DNA from: Chloroflexota bacterium | GTDB taxonomy: Archaea; Iainarchaeota; Iainarchaeia; Iainarchaeales; GCA-2688035 | NCBI GenBank assembly: GCA_030634785.1 | Contig: DAOWAC010000025.1 | Location: 1 to 9,702 of the forward strand | Length of the DNA stretch: 9,702 nt | Direction of reading: 5' to 3' | Shown here: positions 1 through 6,029 of the stretch, piece after piece | How the letters are laid out: each line of letters opens with the position of its first letter | Position numbering within the stretch: the stretch's first letter is position 1 | Made by a program: the position numbers and the translations under genes | Notes under the pieces: generated by a model | The model's input: only the letters and a program-made list of their open reading frames with translations | The model's database searches: none | Told to the model about the DNA's origin: nothing

Positions 1-208
1 CAAATTCCTTTGTGAGCATGTCTTCAAAGACAACAAGCCTTGCGTTGTAATACAGAAGAATTTTTCTCACAGTAGAAGCATAATCAGTAACAGTATAAAC
101 AGGCAAAAAAATTCTTGAGTTTTTGTGCAGGTGACCTTTTGCAAACTTAAGGAATTTTAACAGATACCTGTTTCCAAGCCTGTCGCCGTCAATGGTTTTT
201 GAAAGCTT
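1..208 (-). pseudogene. 5'-truncated fragment, possibly class I SAM-dependent methyltransferase C-terminal half
   Basis: The minus strand is open from about 208 through the left edge and reads protein-like sequence: a segment SKTIDGDRLGNRYLLKFL, then an amphipathic helix (FAKGHL), then a strand NSRIFLPVYTVTD, a helix TVRKILLYYN and a strand ARLVVFED. The order of an acidic/glycine turn, helix, K/N-S/G-RIFLPV strand, helix and strand resembles the second half of HemK/PrmC-like methyltransferases. No SAM-binding motif I or NPPY motif is present, because the upstream half is missing. There is no ATG in the frame before residue M of FEDM. Upstream of about 208 the frame is only antisense to the mscS-like fragment. 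The 3' end lies beyond the window. I see the open frame and its plausible composition; the family call is a weak inference. It could equally be another Rossmann-like protein. Confidence 0.35.
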
Positions 209-211
209 TGA

Positions 212-367
212 GCCGAAGACAAGAAAGCGGAAATGAAAATAAGGTACGCGCTCACAGAAGCCATAAAGAAAAGGTTTGACAAAGAAGGCATTGAAGTGCC
301 GTTCCCCTACAGGACAATTGTTTACAAAAAAGATTTAAAAAAGCCAGCCAAAAATACAGGATGCTAA
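212..367 (+). pseudogene. C-terminal remnant of an MscS-family mechanosensitive ion channel
   Basis: The plus frame after a TGA at 209-211 encodes about 51 residues ending at TAA 365-367. It includes MKIRYALTEAIKKRFD and EGIEVPFPYRTIVYKKD. The pattern of an amphipathic helix ending in KKRFD/E-x-EGIE(I/V)PFPxRT followed by a short strand is the hallmark of the cytoplasmic C-terminal end of MscS small-conductance channels, where it forms the last helix and the beta-barrel strand. Everything upstream is missing: the transmembrane helices, the pore-lining TM3 and the beta domain. None of the other plus frames of 1-211 carries it either, so this is not a simple frameshift. An ATG at 233 could in principle start a 44-residue peptide, but no channel could form. 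It is best read as the relic of a deleted gene. It is convergent with the sigma-like gene, with a 109-base gap (368-476) in which I see nothing. Confidence 0.6.
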
Positions 368-476
368 CTTAATTTTTGAAACGAACACTATTAAGCAAAT
401 GTTTTACGCCAGCCTGAAGACACAAATGCAGGCAAGCCAATTGTTTCCTTTCACGCACAATGATTAAAACGCTTTT

Positions 477-1127
477 TTACAGCAAGCCCTTGAATTGCTG
501 CATTTTTGGATTGAATTTAAGTTTTTGAAGAATGTTTGATACTATTTGTCGGATTCTTTCTTTAGTAAGACCGTATCGTTTTCCTACAGCGTTATATGAT
601 TTTGGAGAGCCATCTCTCAACCCAAAGTAAGCTATGGCAATTTCCTTGTCTCTTTTGCTAAAATTTAAACCGGTTATAATTTTAACAAAATTTTCCCTCA
701 ACTCCAAGCTGGATGTTTTAGATGGCTTTTTGGCTTCAATTGTTGAATAAATAAAATCTTTGCCATTTAGCGGCTGGTCAAGCGAAATTGTTTGCCCTGT
801 TCTTTTTTTAGTTTTCAACGCCTTTAGCTTGTTTAAAAGCATGTTCCGAACACGAGTTACTGCTAGAGTGCTGAATTCGTTTTCAGATGGCTTGCCTGCC
901 TTTGCAACTTTAAACAATTCCAGCAAAGCATCCTGCATTAAGTCCTGTTTTGTTATGCCAAGCTTTTCAAAAGCCGAGAAATTGCGGGCCCAAGATTTGT
1001 TAATGGTCCAAAAAGCAAGCCGTTTGTTTTTTTCAACCAGTTTACTTGGGGACAGGGACTTGAATGGTTTTTTGAATTGCTTAAGAGTATTGGATTTTTT
1101 TCCAACAACACATTTAACAGAAGCCAT
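477..1127 (-). CDS. Sigma-70 family RNA polymerase sigma factor-like protein
   Basis: The 216-residue protein has the two core sigma-70 domains. Region 2 (about residues 33-101) includes the core-RNAP-binding helix ITKQDLMQDALLELFKVAK, matching the DLIQEG-type motif, and FSTLAVTRVRNMLLNKL, matching region 2.3/2.4 and closest in flavour to FliA/sigma-28. A short linker (about 102-140, SLDQPL at 115-120) follows. Region 4 (about 142-204) has SKRDKEIAIAYFGLRDG (4.1) and the helix-turn-helix YNAVGKRYGLTKERIRQI (4.2), nearly the bacterial consensus. Region 1.1 and a full region 3 are absent. In bacteria such proteins bind core RNAP and recognise the -35/-10 elements; in an archaeon the partner is unknown. 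The aromatic residues that melt the -10 element are largely replaced (L88, T91, R92). I chose the ATG at 1127 because a TATA box lies 28 bases upstream. A TTG at 1166 would add 13 residues that overlap that box. Family assignment is firm; function is not. Confidence 0.9.
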   Translation of the reverse strand: MASVKCVVGKKSNTLKQFKKPFKSLSPSKLVEKNKRLAFWTINKSWARNFSAFEKLGITKQDLMQDALLELFKVAKAGKPSENEFSTLAVTRVRNMLLNKLKALKTKKRTGQTISLDQPLNGKDFIYSTIEAKKPSKTSSLELRENFVKIITGLNFSKRDKEIAIAYFGLRDGSPKSYNAVGKRYGLTKERIRQIVSNILQKLKFNPKMQQFKGLL

Positions 1128-1149
1128 ATAAGAAAAAGCACTCTTTCTG

Positions 1150-1160
1150 TTTTTATAAAT
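1150..1160 (-). promoter_or_regulatory. Archaeal TATA box for the sigma-like gene
   Basis: The minus strand reads ATTTATAAAAA, centred about 28 bases before the ATG at 1127. It lies after the HD gene stop (1172-1170). With the usual archaeal distance of about 26 bases to the transcription start, the mRNA would begin within a few bases of the ATG, so it would be leaderless. No ribosome binding site is visible before the ATG. This gives the gene its own promoter, separate from the upstream operon. Confidence 0.6.
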
Positions 1161-1169
1161 ATGCAAAAG

Positions 1170-1787
1170 CTATTTTTTGCCTTTCCACTCGCCTAAAAAC
1201 TCTTTGACAAAGTTTTTTGTAAACTTGTACCTGCGTCCTGCCATCTTCTGTGCTGTCTTTGTGTTGAACTCTTTTGGCTTGATTTTTAAAATTTTTTCAG
1301 AAAAGTGGCTAATACTACTTGGCAAGCCAAAGTTTACAGGACTGTTTAGTGGGCGGTGTCTTTCGCCTCCAAAAGAAAATACCCTTGCAACACCTATTGC
1401 GCCCAAAACATCAAGCCGGTCTGCATCCTGCAAAACTTTTCCTTCAATGGTTTTTGGAACAATACCTTTTCTAAACCTATGAACTGCAATGCAGTCAACA
1501 ACCAACGGAATTTTACTTTTGTCAAATCCTGTTTCCTGCAGAATTTTTTCCGCATCCTTTGCCCCTTGTGCCGCATGGCATTCAACTTCACCGCCTGCTT
1601 CTTTTTTTCTTGCAATATCATGCAGTAAAGCAGCAGTTTGAACAATTTCCAAATCAGCTCCTTCTTTTTCTGCAATAATAGTAGCAAGCCTAAAGACTCG
1701 TTCGGTGTGATCAAAACCATGGCTTCCGCCTTTGTCAAAAAAAGGCTGAATTTTTTTTCTGAGAGTTTTTAAAAAATGATTAACCAA
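1170..1787 (-). CDS. HD-superfamily metal-dependent phosphohydrolase (YedJ-like)
   Basis: The 205-residue protein is a compact HD-domain hydrolase. It shows SHGFDHTERV (H23, H27), the defining HD pair in ALLHDIARK (H56, D57), then H71 in ECHAAQ, H103 in IAVHRF and the distal aspartates in LQDADRLDVLGAIGVAR (D121, D123). The last motif is typical of the COG1418/YedJ-type subgroup. Such proteins bind divalent metals and cleave phosphomonoester or phosphodiester bonds in nucleotides; the substrate here cannot be told. No membrane segment is present, so it is cytosolic. There is no ATG near the 5' end. TTG codons lie at 1790 and 1787, and the latter is preferred because it sits 5 bases after an AGGGG ribosome binding site. 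It lies directly downstream of the exonuclease-like gene and is probably co-transcribed and translationally coupled with it. Confidence 0.85.
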   Translation of the reverse strand: MVNHFLKTLRKKIQPFFDKGGSHGFDHTERVFRLATIIAEKEGADLEIVQTAALLHDIARKKEAGGEVECHAAQGAKDAEKILQETGFDKSKIPLVVDCIAVHRFRKGIVPKTIEGKVLQDADRLDVLGAIGVARVFSFGGERHRPLNSPVNFGLPSSISHFSEKILKIKPKEFNTKTAQKMAGRRYKFTKNFVKEFLGEWKGKK

Positions 1788-1792
1788 CAAAT

Positions 1793-1797
1793 CCCCT
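1793..1797 (-). promoter_or_regulatory. Ribosome binding site overlapping the upstream stop codon
   Basis: The minus strand reads TGAGGGGATTTG. The TGA (1799-1797) ends the exonuclease-like gene, and the AGGGG that begins in it lies 5 bases before the TTG at 1787. This is the usual arrangement for re-initiation on an internal operon gene. It also supports a non-ATG start, because no ATG is available. Confidence 0.5.
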
Positions 1798-2777
1798 CAG
1801 GCATACTCCGAAATTGTCTTCTGTCCTTTTTCACACAAAGGCCTTGCAGCAATTCCAAGACGCCTTTGTATATAAGAAGCAAGTTCTCGCTCGCTTCCAT
1901 GCATTGTTATTACAAGCTTTGGCTCGGCCTGCTTTGTATAATCCAAAAGCTGCTGGAAGTCCGCATGGTCACTTAGTGGAAAAATTTCGTTAAAGCCGTT
2001 TCTGAAATTCCAACCGGTTGCAAAACCAGAAAATATTTTTTTACGCAGGGAAAATTCAAGAACCTGCAAAAGATTATGGTTTACAAGAGACGGAGGCATT
2101 ATCAAAACATTGCTGTCGTGAAGGTTGTGGTCAAGCTTTATGTAATCACCAAGCTTTGTTCCATGTTCTTCGTAAACCTTGTTGTTGTCGTAAACTGAGT
2201 CATGCACTAAAGGAGTAAGGTCAGTATATTCGTTTACTACTTTGGTAAGCTCTTGTGCTTTTCCAAGAGAATAACCTGCAAGCACAACAAAGCCCTGTTT
2301 GCTTTTTTCTTTTACAAAATTTCCAATTTGCTTGTATACTTCCTCTCGTTTTGGAAAAGAATAACATGGTTTACCAAAAGTGCTTTCAAGAACAAGAATG
2401 TCGCATTTTAATGGCTTTGCTCCTTTTTGAATAATGCTATCCTGAACCTTAAAATCGTTAGTTACAGCAACTGTTTTAGTGCCCTCTACAAGAACCTGTG
2501 CGCTTCCAAGAATATGGCCCGAATTGTAAAGGCTTATTGTTGAATCTCCAAAAGAAAGTTTTTTTCCAAATTTTAATGGCGCAAAAGAAGGCTCTTTTTT
2601 GTACCTGCTTCTGATTATTGTTTCTGTTTCAGGAGTGCAGATGTATTGCGTAACCTTGTTTGTAGCAACATGGTCTGAATGACCATGTGAAATCACGGCT
2701 TTTTCTGCCTTACAGCTTGCCTTTGCATCAATTGGTACGTTTCCTACAAAAAGTGCTTTGTTTGAGTGAATTTGCAT
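1797..2777 (-). CDS. Metallo-beta-lactamase/beta-CASP-type exonuclease-like protein (COG1236)
   Basis: The 326-residue cytosolic protein keeps the metal ligands of the MBL nuclease fold. H31-G-H33-S-D35-H36 is the HxHxDH motif, H88 lies in YNSGHILGSAQV, and D108 in VTNDFK. E131 in LESTFG corresponds to beta-CASP motif A. SDHADF (H271) and TMHG (H293) close the active site. The length and the run of GHILGSAQV, ESTFG, YSLGKAQEL and PLSDHADFQQLL match the short exonuclease-like family called DNA-ligase-associated exonuclease in bacteria. The longer archaeal CPSF-like enzymes carry KH domains, which are absent here. No ligase or helicase gene is nearby, so an RNA- or DNA-processing role is inferred. 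The start is set to the ATG at 2777, which has a TATA box 28 bases upstream; the TTG at 2828 lies upstream of that box. First gene of a two-gene operon with the HD hydrolase. Confidence 0.88.
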   Translation of the reverse strand: MQIHSNKALFVGNVPIDAKASCKAEKAVISHGHSDHVATNKVTQYICTPETETIIRSRYKKEPSFAPLKFGKKLSFGDSTISLYNSGHILGSAQVLVEGTKTVAVTNDFKVQDSIIQKGAKPLKCDILVLESTFGKPCYSFPKREEVYKQIGNFVKEKSKQGFVVLAGYSLGKAQELTKVVNEYTDLTPLVHDSVYDNNKVYEEHGTKLGDYIKLDHNLHDSNVLIMPPSLVNHNLLQVLEFSLRKKIFSGFATGWNFRNGFNEIFPLSDHADFQQLLDYTKQAEPKLVITMHGSERELASYIQRRLGIAARPLCEKGQKTISEYA

Positions 2778-2800
2778 TGTGTTAATAATAGAGCTTAATG

Positions 2801-2809
2801 AAATAAAAA
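2801..2809 (-). promoter_or_regulatory. TATA-like box for the exonuclease-HD operon
   Basis: The minus strand reads TTTTTATTT, centred 28 bases before the ATG at 2777. This spacing predicts a leaderless or near-leaderless transcript and selects this ATG over the upstream TTG at 2828. Confidence 0.5.
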
Positions 2810-2831
2810 CCTTGAGTAAAAAAGACAAAGC

Positions 2832-2843
2832 AAATTATTAAAA
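2832..2843 (+). promoter_or_regulatory. TATA-like box for the coiled-coil gene
   Basis: AAATTATTAAAA is centred about 36 bases before the ATG at 2874. That places transcription start near 2864 and leaves a leader of roughly 10 bases. An ATTATTATA at 2855-2863 is too close to the ATG for the usual spacing. The divergent operon has its own box 30 bases away, so this 96-base gap carries promoters for both directions. Confidence 0.4.
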
Positions 2844-2873
2844 CCAAGTTTGACATTATTATAGTGTTGTTTT

Positions 2874-4001
2874 ATGGCTAGTTCGGAAAAACTTGTAGGC
2901 GAAATAGGTAAAAAAATAAATGAACTTCAAACAGGATTAAACAGACAACCTTGGAGAAATGCAAGCAAAACTGTTTTTACAAATGCTTTGGACAAAAGCA
3001 TAGGAAACACGCAGGACATTAACAATTTGTTTGAAAACCTTGTTGAGAATATTGAAAAAGATCCAAAGGAAGGAAGTCCTGATCTCAGACCTTTTTTGAA
3101 AGAAACTGAAAAACTTTTGGCAATGCTTGAAAAAAATTTAAAGTTTGAAAAACAAAAGAAAAGCAACGCAAAAACTGTTAACGTACTTGAAGAAGAAGAA
3201 ATCCCAGAACTTTATGCAGACCTTGAGCAAAGAATTCTTGGAATGCTTTTGAAGGCAAGATATTCGCTTGAAAGAGTTTCAATCTTTTTGCGAAGAGAAG
3301 GATTTACTCCACTAACAGGAAATGGAACTGCAAAGCAAGTAATGCAAATCCTTGAAAGAAAAGAAGACGAATTACACAACCTTAGAGAAAAGTATGAGGA
3401 TATTAGGAAAAAAAGTTATCTTGGATATTTTGAAGAAGACAGTGTTGCAGATTTGGAACACGAACTTGGAGACATTGGAAGAAAAATGGCTTTGAGTGCT
3501 GACGAAGTTGGAAAAACAATTGCGTTCCACAAAAGTCAGGTTGAATATGTTGAAAATAGCTATGCTGAATTAAAACAAAAAGTTAATTCTTTGGAAGAAC
3601 TCTTTTTTGCCTACAGTGAAAAATCGGGCGAACTAATAAAAAATTTGAAAAAAGAAAGAGATTATGCAAAAAGTGTTGTTTTGGATGTAGAACACGAAAC
3701 CTTACAGCTTAGAAATTCTTACACAAACGAGCTTTTGGGAATGCAGCAAAGCAGACTTTCTGCAAAAGCAGAGGCTGGAAAAAAGTTTGAGGGAGAGTTG
3801 AAAAAACTACAGAGGCAGATTTCTGAACAAAATGATTTGATTAATCATTTTAAGAAAATAGCTGAAGACAAACTCAAAAAAGAACACAACTTAGAAGAAA
3901 AAGTAAAAAAACTTTCATTGCTTTTGAAAACAAAAGAAAAACACGACACAGTAAAAAAGCAATGGCTTAAAACGCAAAAAAAGTCAAAGAAAAAAAAATA
4001 A
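2874..4001 (+). CDS. Long coiled-coil protein of unknown function
   Basis: The 375-residue soluble protein belongs to no family I recognise. The N-terminal 100 residues are helical and mildly charged. An acidic run VLEEEEIPELY at 104-114 begins a second helical segment (about 110-145), and residues 155-355 show heptad-like spacing of L/I/V among E, K, Q and R, as in a long coiled coil. The C-terminal tail (about 350-375) is very lysine-rich and ends in KKSKKKK, which could contact nucleic acid or acidic membrane lipids. There are no cysteines, no signal peptide and no transmembrane segment. The ATG at 2874 is the first in frame after the promoter. It is divergent from the exonuclease operon and ends 3 bases from the convergent riboflavin-synthase-like gene. 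A scaffold, cytoskeletal or chromosome-associated role is possible, but nothing in the sequence decides this. Confidence 0.85.
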   Translation: MASSEKLVGEIGKKINELQTGLNRQPWRNASKTVFTNALDKSIGNTQDINNLFENLVENIEKDPKEGSPDLRPFLKETEKLLAMLEKNLKFEKQKKSNAKTVNVLEEEEIPELYADLEQRILGMLLKARYSLERVSIFLRREGFTPLTGNGTAKQVMQILERKEDELHNLREKYEDIRKKSYLGYFEEDSVADLEHELGDIGRKMALSADEVGKTIAFHKSQVEYVENSYAELKQKVNSLEELFFAYSEKSGELIKNLKKERDYAKSVVLDVEHETLQLRNSYTNELLGMQQSRLSAKAEAGKKFEGELKKLQRQISEQNDLINHFKKIAEDKLKKEHNLEEKVKKLSLLLKTKEKHDTVKKQWLKTQKKSKKKK

Positions 4002-4004
4002 ATA

Positions 4005-4433
4005 TCACAATGAAAATCCGTCATCTTCTGGTTCCTTTGGAACAAAAGAACCTGGTTTGAATAATCTGTTTATTATCAGCTCTGACCATTTTTGAGAAAG
4101 CTTTTCTTTCTCTTTTTCAAGACGTGCCTCGTTTAAGGTTCCAAATTCTTTTTCTTCAATTACTTTAACAATTTTTACCCTGCCCCTCATTTCGATTTCA
4201 ATAAGCTTGTTCAAAAGTGCCTGAATCTTAAAATCAAGCTCATCATACAAAACAAACACAAAAACAAAATCTGCTTCTCCTTCAATTGCATGCACTGCAG
4301 CAGGAATGTCTTCCGGAAAAGGTACAAAAATAGTATTAAGCTCCAAATCAGCGATTTGTTCCGCGAGTTTTTCTTCAAGTTCCGGAAAAAAGTTTATTCC
4401 GGTCTTTGAATCCGATACAAGGAAAATGTGCAT
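4005..4433 (-). CDS. Small protein resembling archaeal riboflavin synthase / lumazine synthase fold
   Basis: The 142-residue protein has an alternating strand-helix pattern that lines up loosely with archaeal riboflavin synthase (COG1731, about 155 residues). It has a short N-terminal strand HIFLVSDSKTG, then a helix (18-30), then NTIFVPFPEDIPAAVHAI, which mirrors the family's VPGIKDLPVACKKL. ADFVFVFVLYDE mirrors GCDIVMALGMPG, and a strand VKIVKVIEEKE and a terminal helix ending NRLFKPG mirror the family's C-terminal helix and LLxxP. The family's CAHEAS and the glycine-rich RQG tail are missing, so catalysis of lumazine dismutation is doubtful. No other riboflavin genes are nearby. It is most likely a divergent or repurposed family member; a coincidental alpha/beta fold is possible. 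The ATG at 4433 has a TATA box 25 bases upstream, suggesting a leaderless transcript. Confidence 0.8.
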   Translation of the reverse strand: MHIFLVSDSKTGINFFPELEEKLAEQIADLELNTIFVPFPEDIPAAVHAIEGEADFVFVFVLYDELDFKIQALLNKLIEIEMRGRVKIVKVIEEKEFGTLNEARLEKEKEKLSQKWSELIINRLFKPGSFVPKEPEDDGFSL

Positions 4434-4452
4434 AATAAAACTGAATGCGAAA

Positions 4453-4464
4453 TTATTTAAATAA
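4453..4464 (-). promoter_or_regulatory. Archaeal TATA box for the riboflavin-synthase-like gene
   Basis: The minus strand reads TTATTTAAATAA, a palindromic AT element centred 25 bases before the ATG at 4433, which is ideal spacing for a leaderless mRNA. Being palindromic it could also be read towards the membrane-protein gene at 4509, but it is about 50 bases from that ATG. A weaker TTTAGTTAATA near 4472-4482 fits that gene better. Confidence 0.6.
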
Positions 4465-4508
4465 GGTACAATTTAGTTAATACAAAGGATTTTTTGAGAA
4501 TGTTTTAA

Positions 4509-6026
4509 ATGGCAGGCTATGACAAATTTGATGACCCTTCATACAGTGGCGATGTAGAATTTGAAGACGAAAGCCCAATTGGACAGGTAACAGGAGCAAT
4601 AGAACCCTTGAAAAAATTCCTGCCAGAAATAATTGCAGTAATAGTAATTGTAGTAGTTGCATTTCTTGCATATGACTTTTTTATCGGAAGCATGCTTTCA
4701 GTTACTGTAACAATAGAAGACACCGAAGGCAAGATGTTGAATGACAACAGTATTAAGATTTATGAAGAAGGACAAAAAGAACCAATATTTACTGATAGTG
4801 AATCTTCAATATATGACTTGCAACTCAAACCAGGAACATACAGGTATATTGTTATAGCAAACGGATATGATGAGGCAAAAAGCTCTTTTACAGTAAGTGT
4901 TGAAGACAAAGAACCAGTAATTAAAATTAGAAAAGATTATGATGTTGACATAATAGACTTTGAACAAAACTTTCCTAAAAAACTTTATGCAGGAAGCACA
5001 ATTACTTTTCCAATAAAGGTAAAAAATAATGATGATTCTCCTGCTGAAAATGTAGAACTTGTAGCAGAAGAGGACATTGAAGGATGGATAAATGCAAGCG
5101 TTGGCACAATTCAACCAAATTCAACAAAAGAGGTACAAGTTGAAATTACTGTTCCGCAAAATGCAAAAATAACAGATGAAGACGAAGGAGACCAAAAAAC
5201 AGCAGAAATTAGAGTAAAATATACCACAAAGAAAGCTGATTCAGAATTTGTTCTCTATCCAAATCCAGCAGTAAAAATGGACCTTGACGAAGCAAGCTTT
5301 GGAGCAGGAGCCGGAGAAAAAGATCAGGATACAATAGGCATTGAAAACAATAACAAGTTTCCAATAGAAGACCTGACACTTTCAATTGAAATAACAACCG
5401 CAACAAACAATTCTCCAAGCGAAATAGAACAATGGTTCCAGTTTACAGAAGTTGCAAACATGTCTAACCCGCAGGAAATTGAAATTACTCGCATTGAAGC
5501 AAGAGGAGACATAGAAAAAGAACTACAAATAATTATTCCAACAACTGCACAAAAAGAAGACGACATAAAGGGAAACATTATTCTAAACGCACCATATCTT
5601 GCAGAGCCAATAAAAAGAACACTAACCCTTGACATTAAAGAAGGAGCAGATTATGGCATTACTGTTTCAACAAGAAGTCCTGTTGATATTGAATGGGATG
5701 ACACAATTGGAAATTACGAGGAAAAAATTGTTGACATTAAAGTAAAAAACACAGGAAATCTTGACCTTGAAAACATTGTTCTTTCAATTTCAAACAAAGT
5801 AATATGCGATAACAGCTGGCTTACACTAATAGATTACCAAATTAATACTCTTCCAGCAGGAGTAACAGAGGAACTAAAAGCAAAAATAACAGCGCCTATT
5901 GCAGTTAGAGGAAGAGAAGAATCAATGCACTGCAACATGCATTACAGATATGATGACCCTACAAAATTAGGAATTTATGTTGAAAAAGACTTTACAGACT
6001 TTATAGAAATTGTGCCAGAACCTTAA
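4509..6026 (+). CDS. Single-pass membrane-anchored surface protein with repeated Ig-like (CARDB/NEW3, COG1361-type) domains
   Basis: The 505-residue protein starts with a 35-residue acidic cytoplasmic tail, then KK and a single hydrophobic helix at about 40-60 (IIAVIVIVVVAFLAY). By the positive-inside rule the N-terminus is inside and the rest outside. The first external domain (about 62-140) looks like a PEGA/carboxypeptidase-regulatory Ig-like fold (LQLKPGTYRYIVIANGYDEA). Three domains with the NEW3/CARDB pattern follow. Domain one (about 145-250) shows VKNNDDSPAENVEL and W193-INAS. Domain two (about 255-378) has IENNNKFPIEDLTLSI. Domain three (about 382-503) has VKNTGNLDLENIVLSI. Four N-glycosylation sequons occur (N195, N204, N300, N317), and C433 and C475 could form a disulfide. 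Length and layout suit adhesion or cell-envelope structure, as in COG1361 S-layer-associated proteins. There is no catalytic motif and no C-terminal anchor. It stands alone and ends 3 bases from the convergent Nudix gene. Confidence 0.85.
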   Translation: MAGYDKFDDPSYSGDVEFEDESPIGQVTGAIEPLKKFLPEIIAVIVIVVVAFLAYDFFIGSMLSVTVTIEDTEGKMLNDNSIKIYEEGQKEPIFTDSESSIYDLQLKPGTYRYIVIANGYDEAKSSFTVSVEDKEPVIKIRKDYDVDIIDFEQNFPKKLYAGSTITFPIKVKNNDDSPAENVELVAEEDIEGWINASVGTIQPNSTKEVQVEITVPQNAKITDEDEGDQKTAEIRVKYTTKKADSEFVLYPNPAVKMDLDEASFGAGAGEKDQDTIGIENNNKFPIEDLTLSIEITTATNNSPSEIEQWFQFTEVANMSNPQEIEITRIEARGDIEKELQIIIPTTAQKEDDIKGNIILNAPYLAEPIKRTLTLDIKEGADYGITVSTRSPVDIEWDDTIGNYEEKIVDIKVKNTGNLDLENIVLSISNKVICDNSWLTLIDYQINTLPAGVTEELKAKITAPIAVRGREESMHCNMHYRYDDPTKLGIYVEKDFTDFIEIVPEP

Positions 6027-6029
6027 AAG

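Noticed and set aside
399..467. 22-codon ORF in the gap between the MscS fragment and the sigma-like gene
   Set aside because: No ribosome binding site, no promoter at proper spacing and no recognisable protein sequence; expected by chance.
1128..1166. 13-residue extension of the sigma-like protein from TTG 1166
   Set aside because: It would include the TATA box and starts only 3 bases from the HD stop with no ribosome binding site.
2778..2828. 17-residue extension of the MBL protein from TTG 2828
   Set aside because: It overlaps the TATA-like box; similarity to the family begins after the ATG at 2777.
2850..2878. TTGACA at 2850-2855 as a bacterial -35 element for the sigma-like factor
   Set aside because: The matching -10 position (2873-2878) is TATGGC and includes the start codon. 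A second TTGACA at 7511-7516 also has no -10. Such hexamers occur by chance in AT-rich gaps.
5209..5635. Minus-strand open frames inside the surface-protein gene, and similar antisense frames elsewhere
   Set aside because: They are low-complexity shadows of the strongly biased codons of the real genes and show no domain signature.
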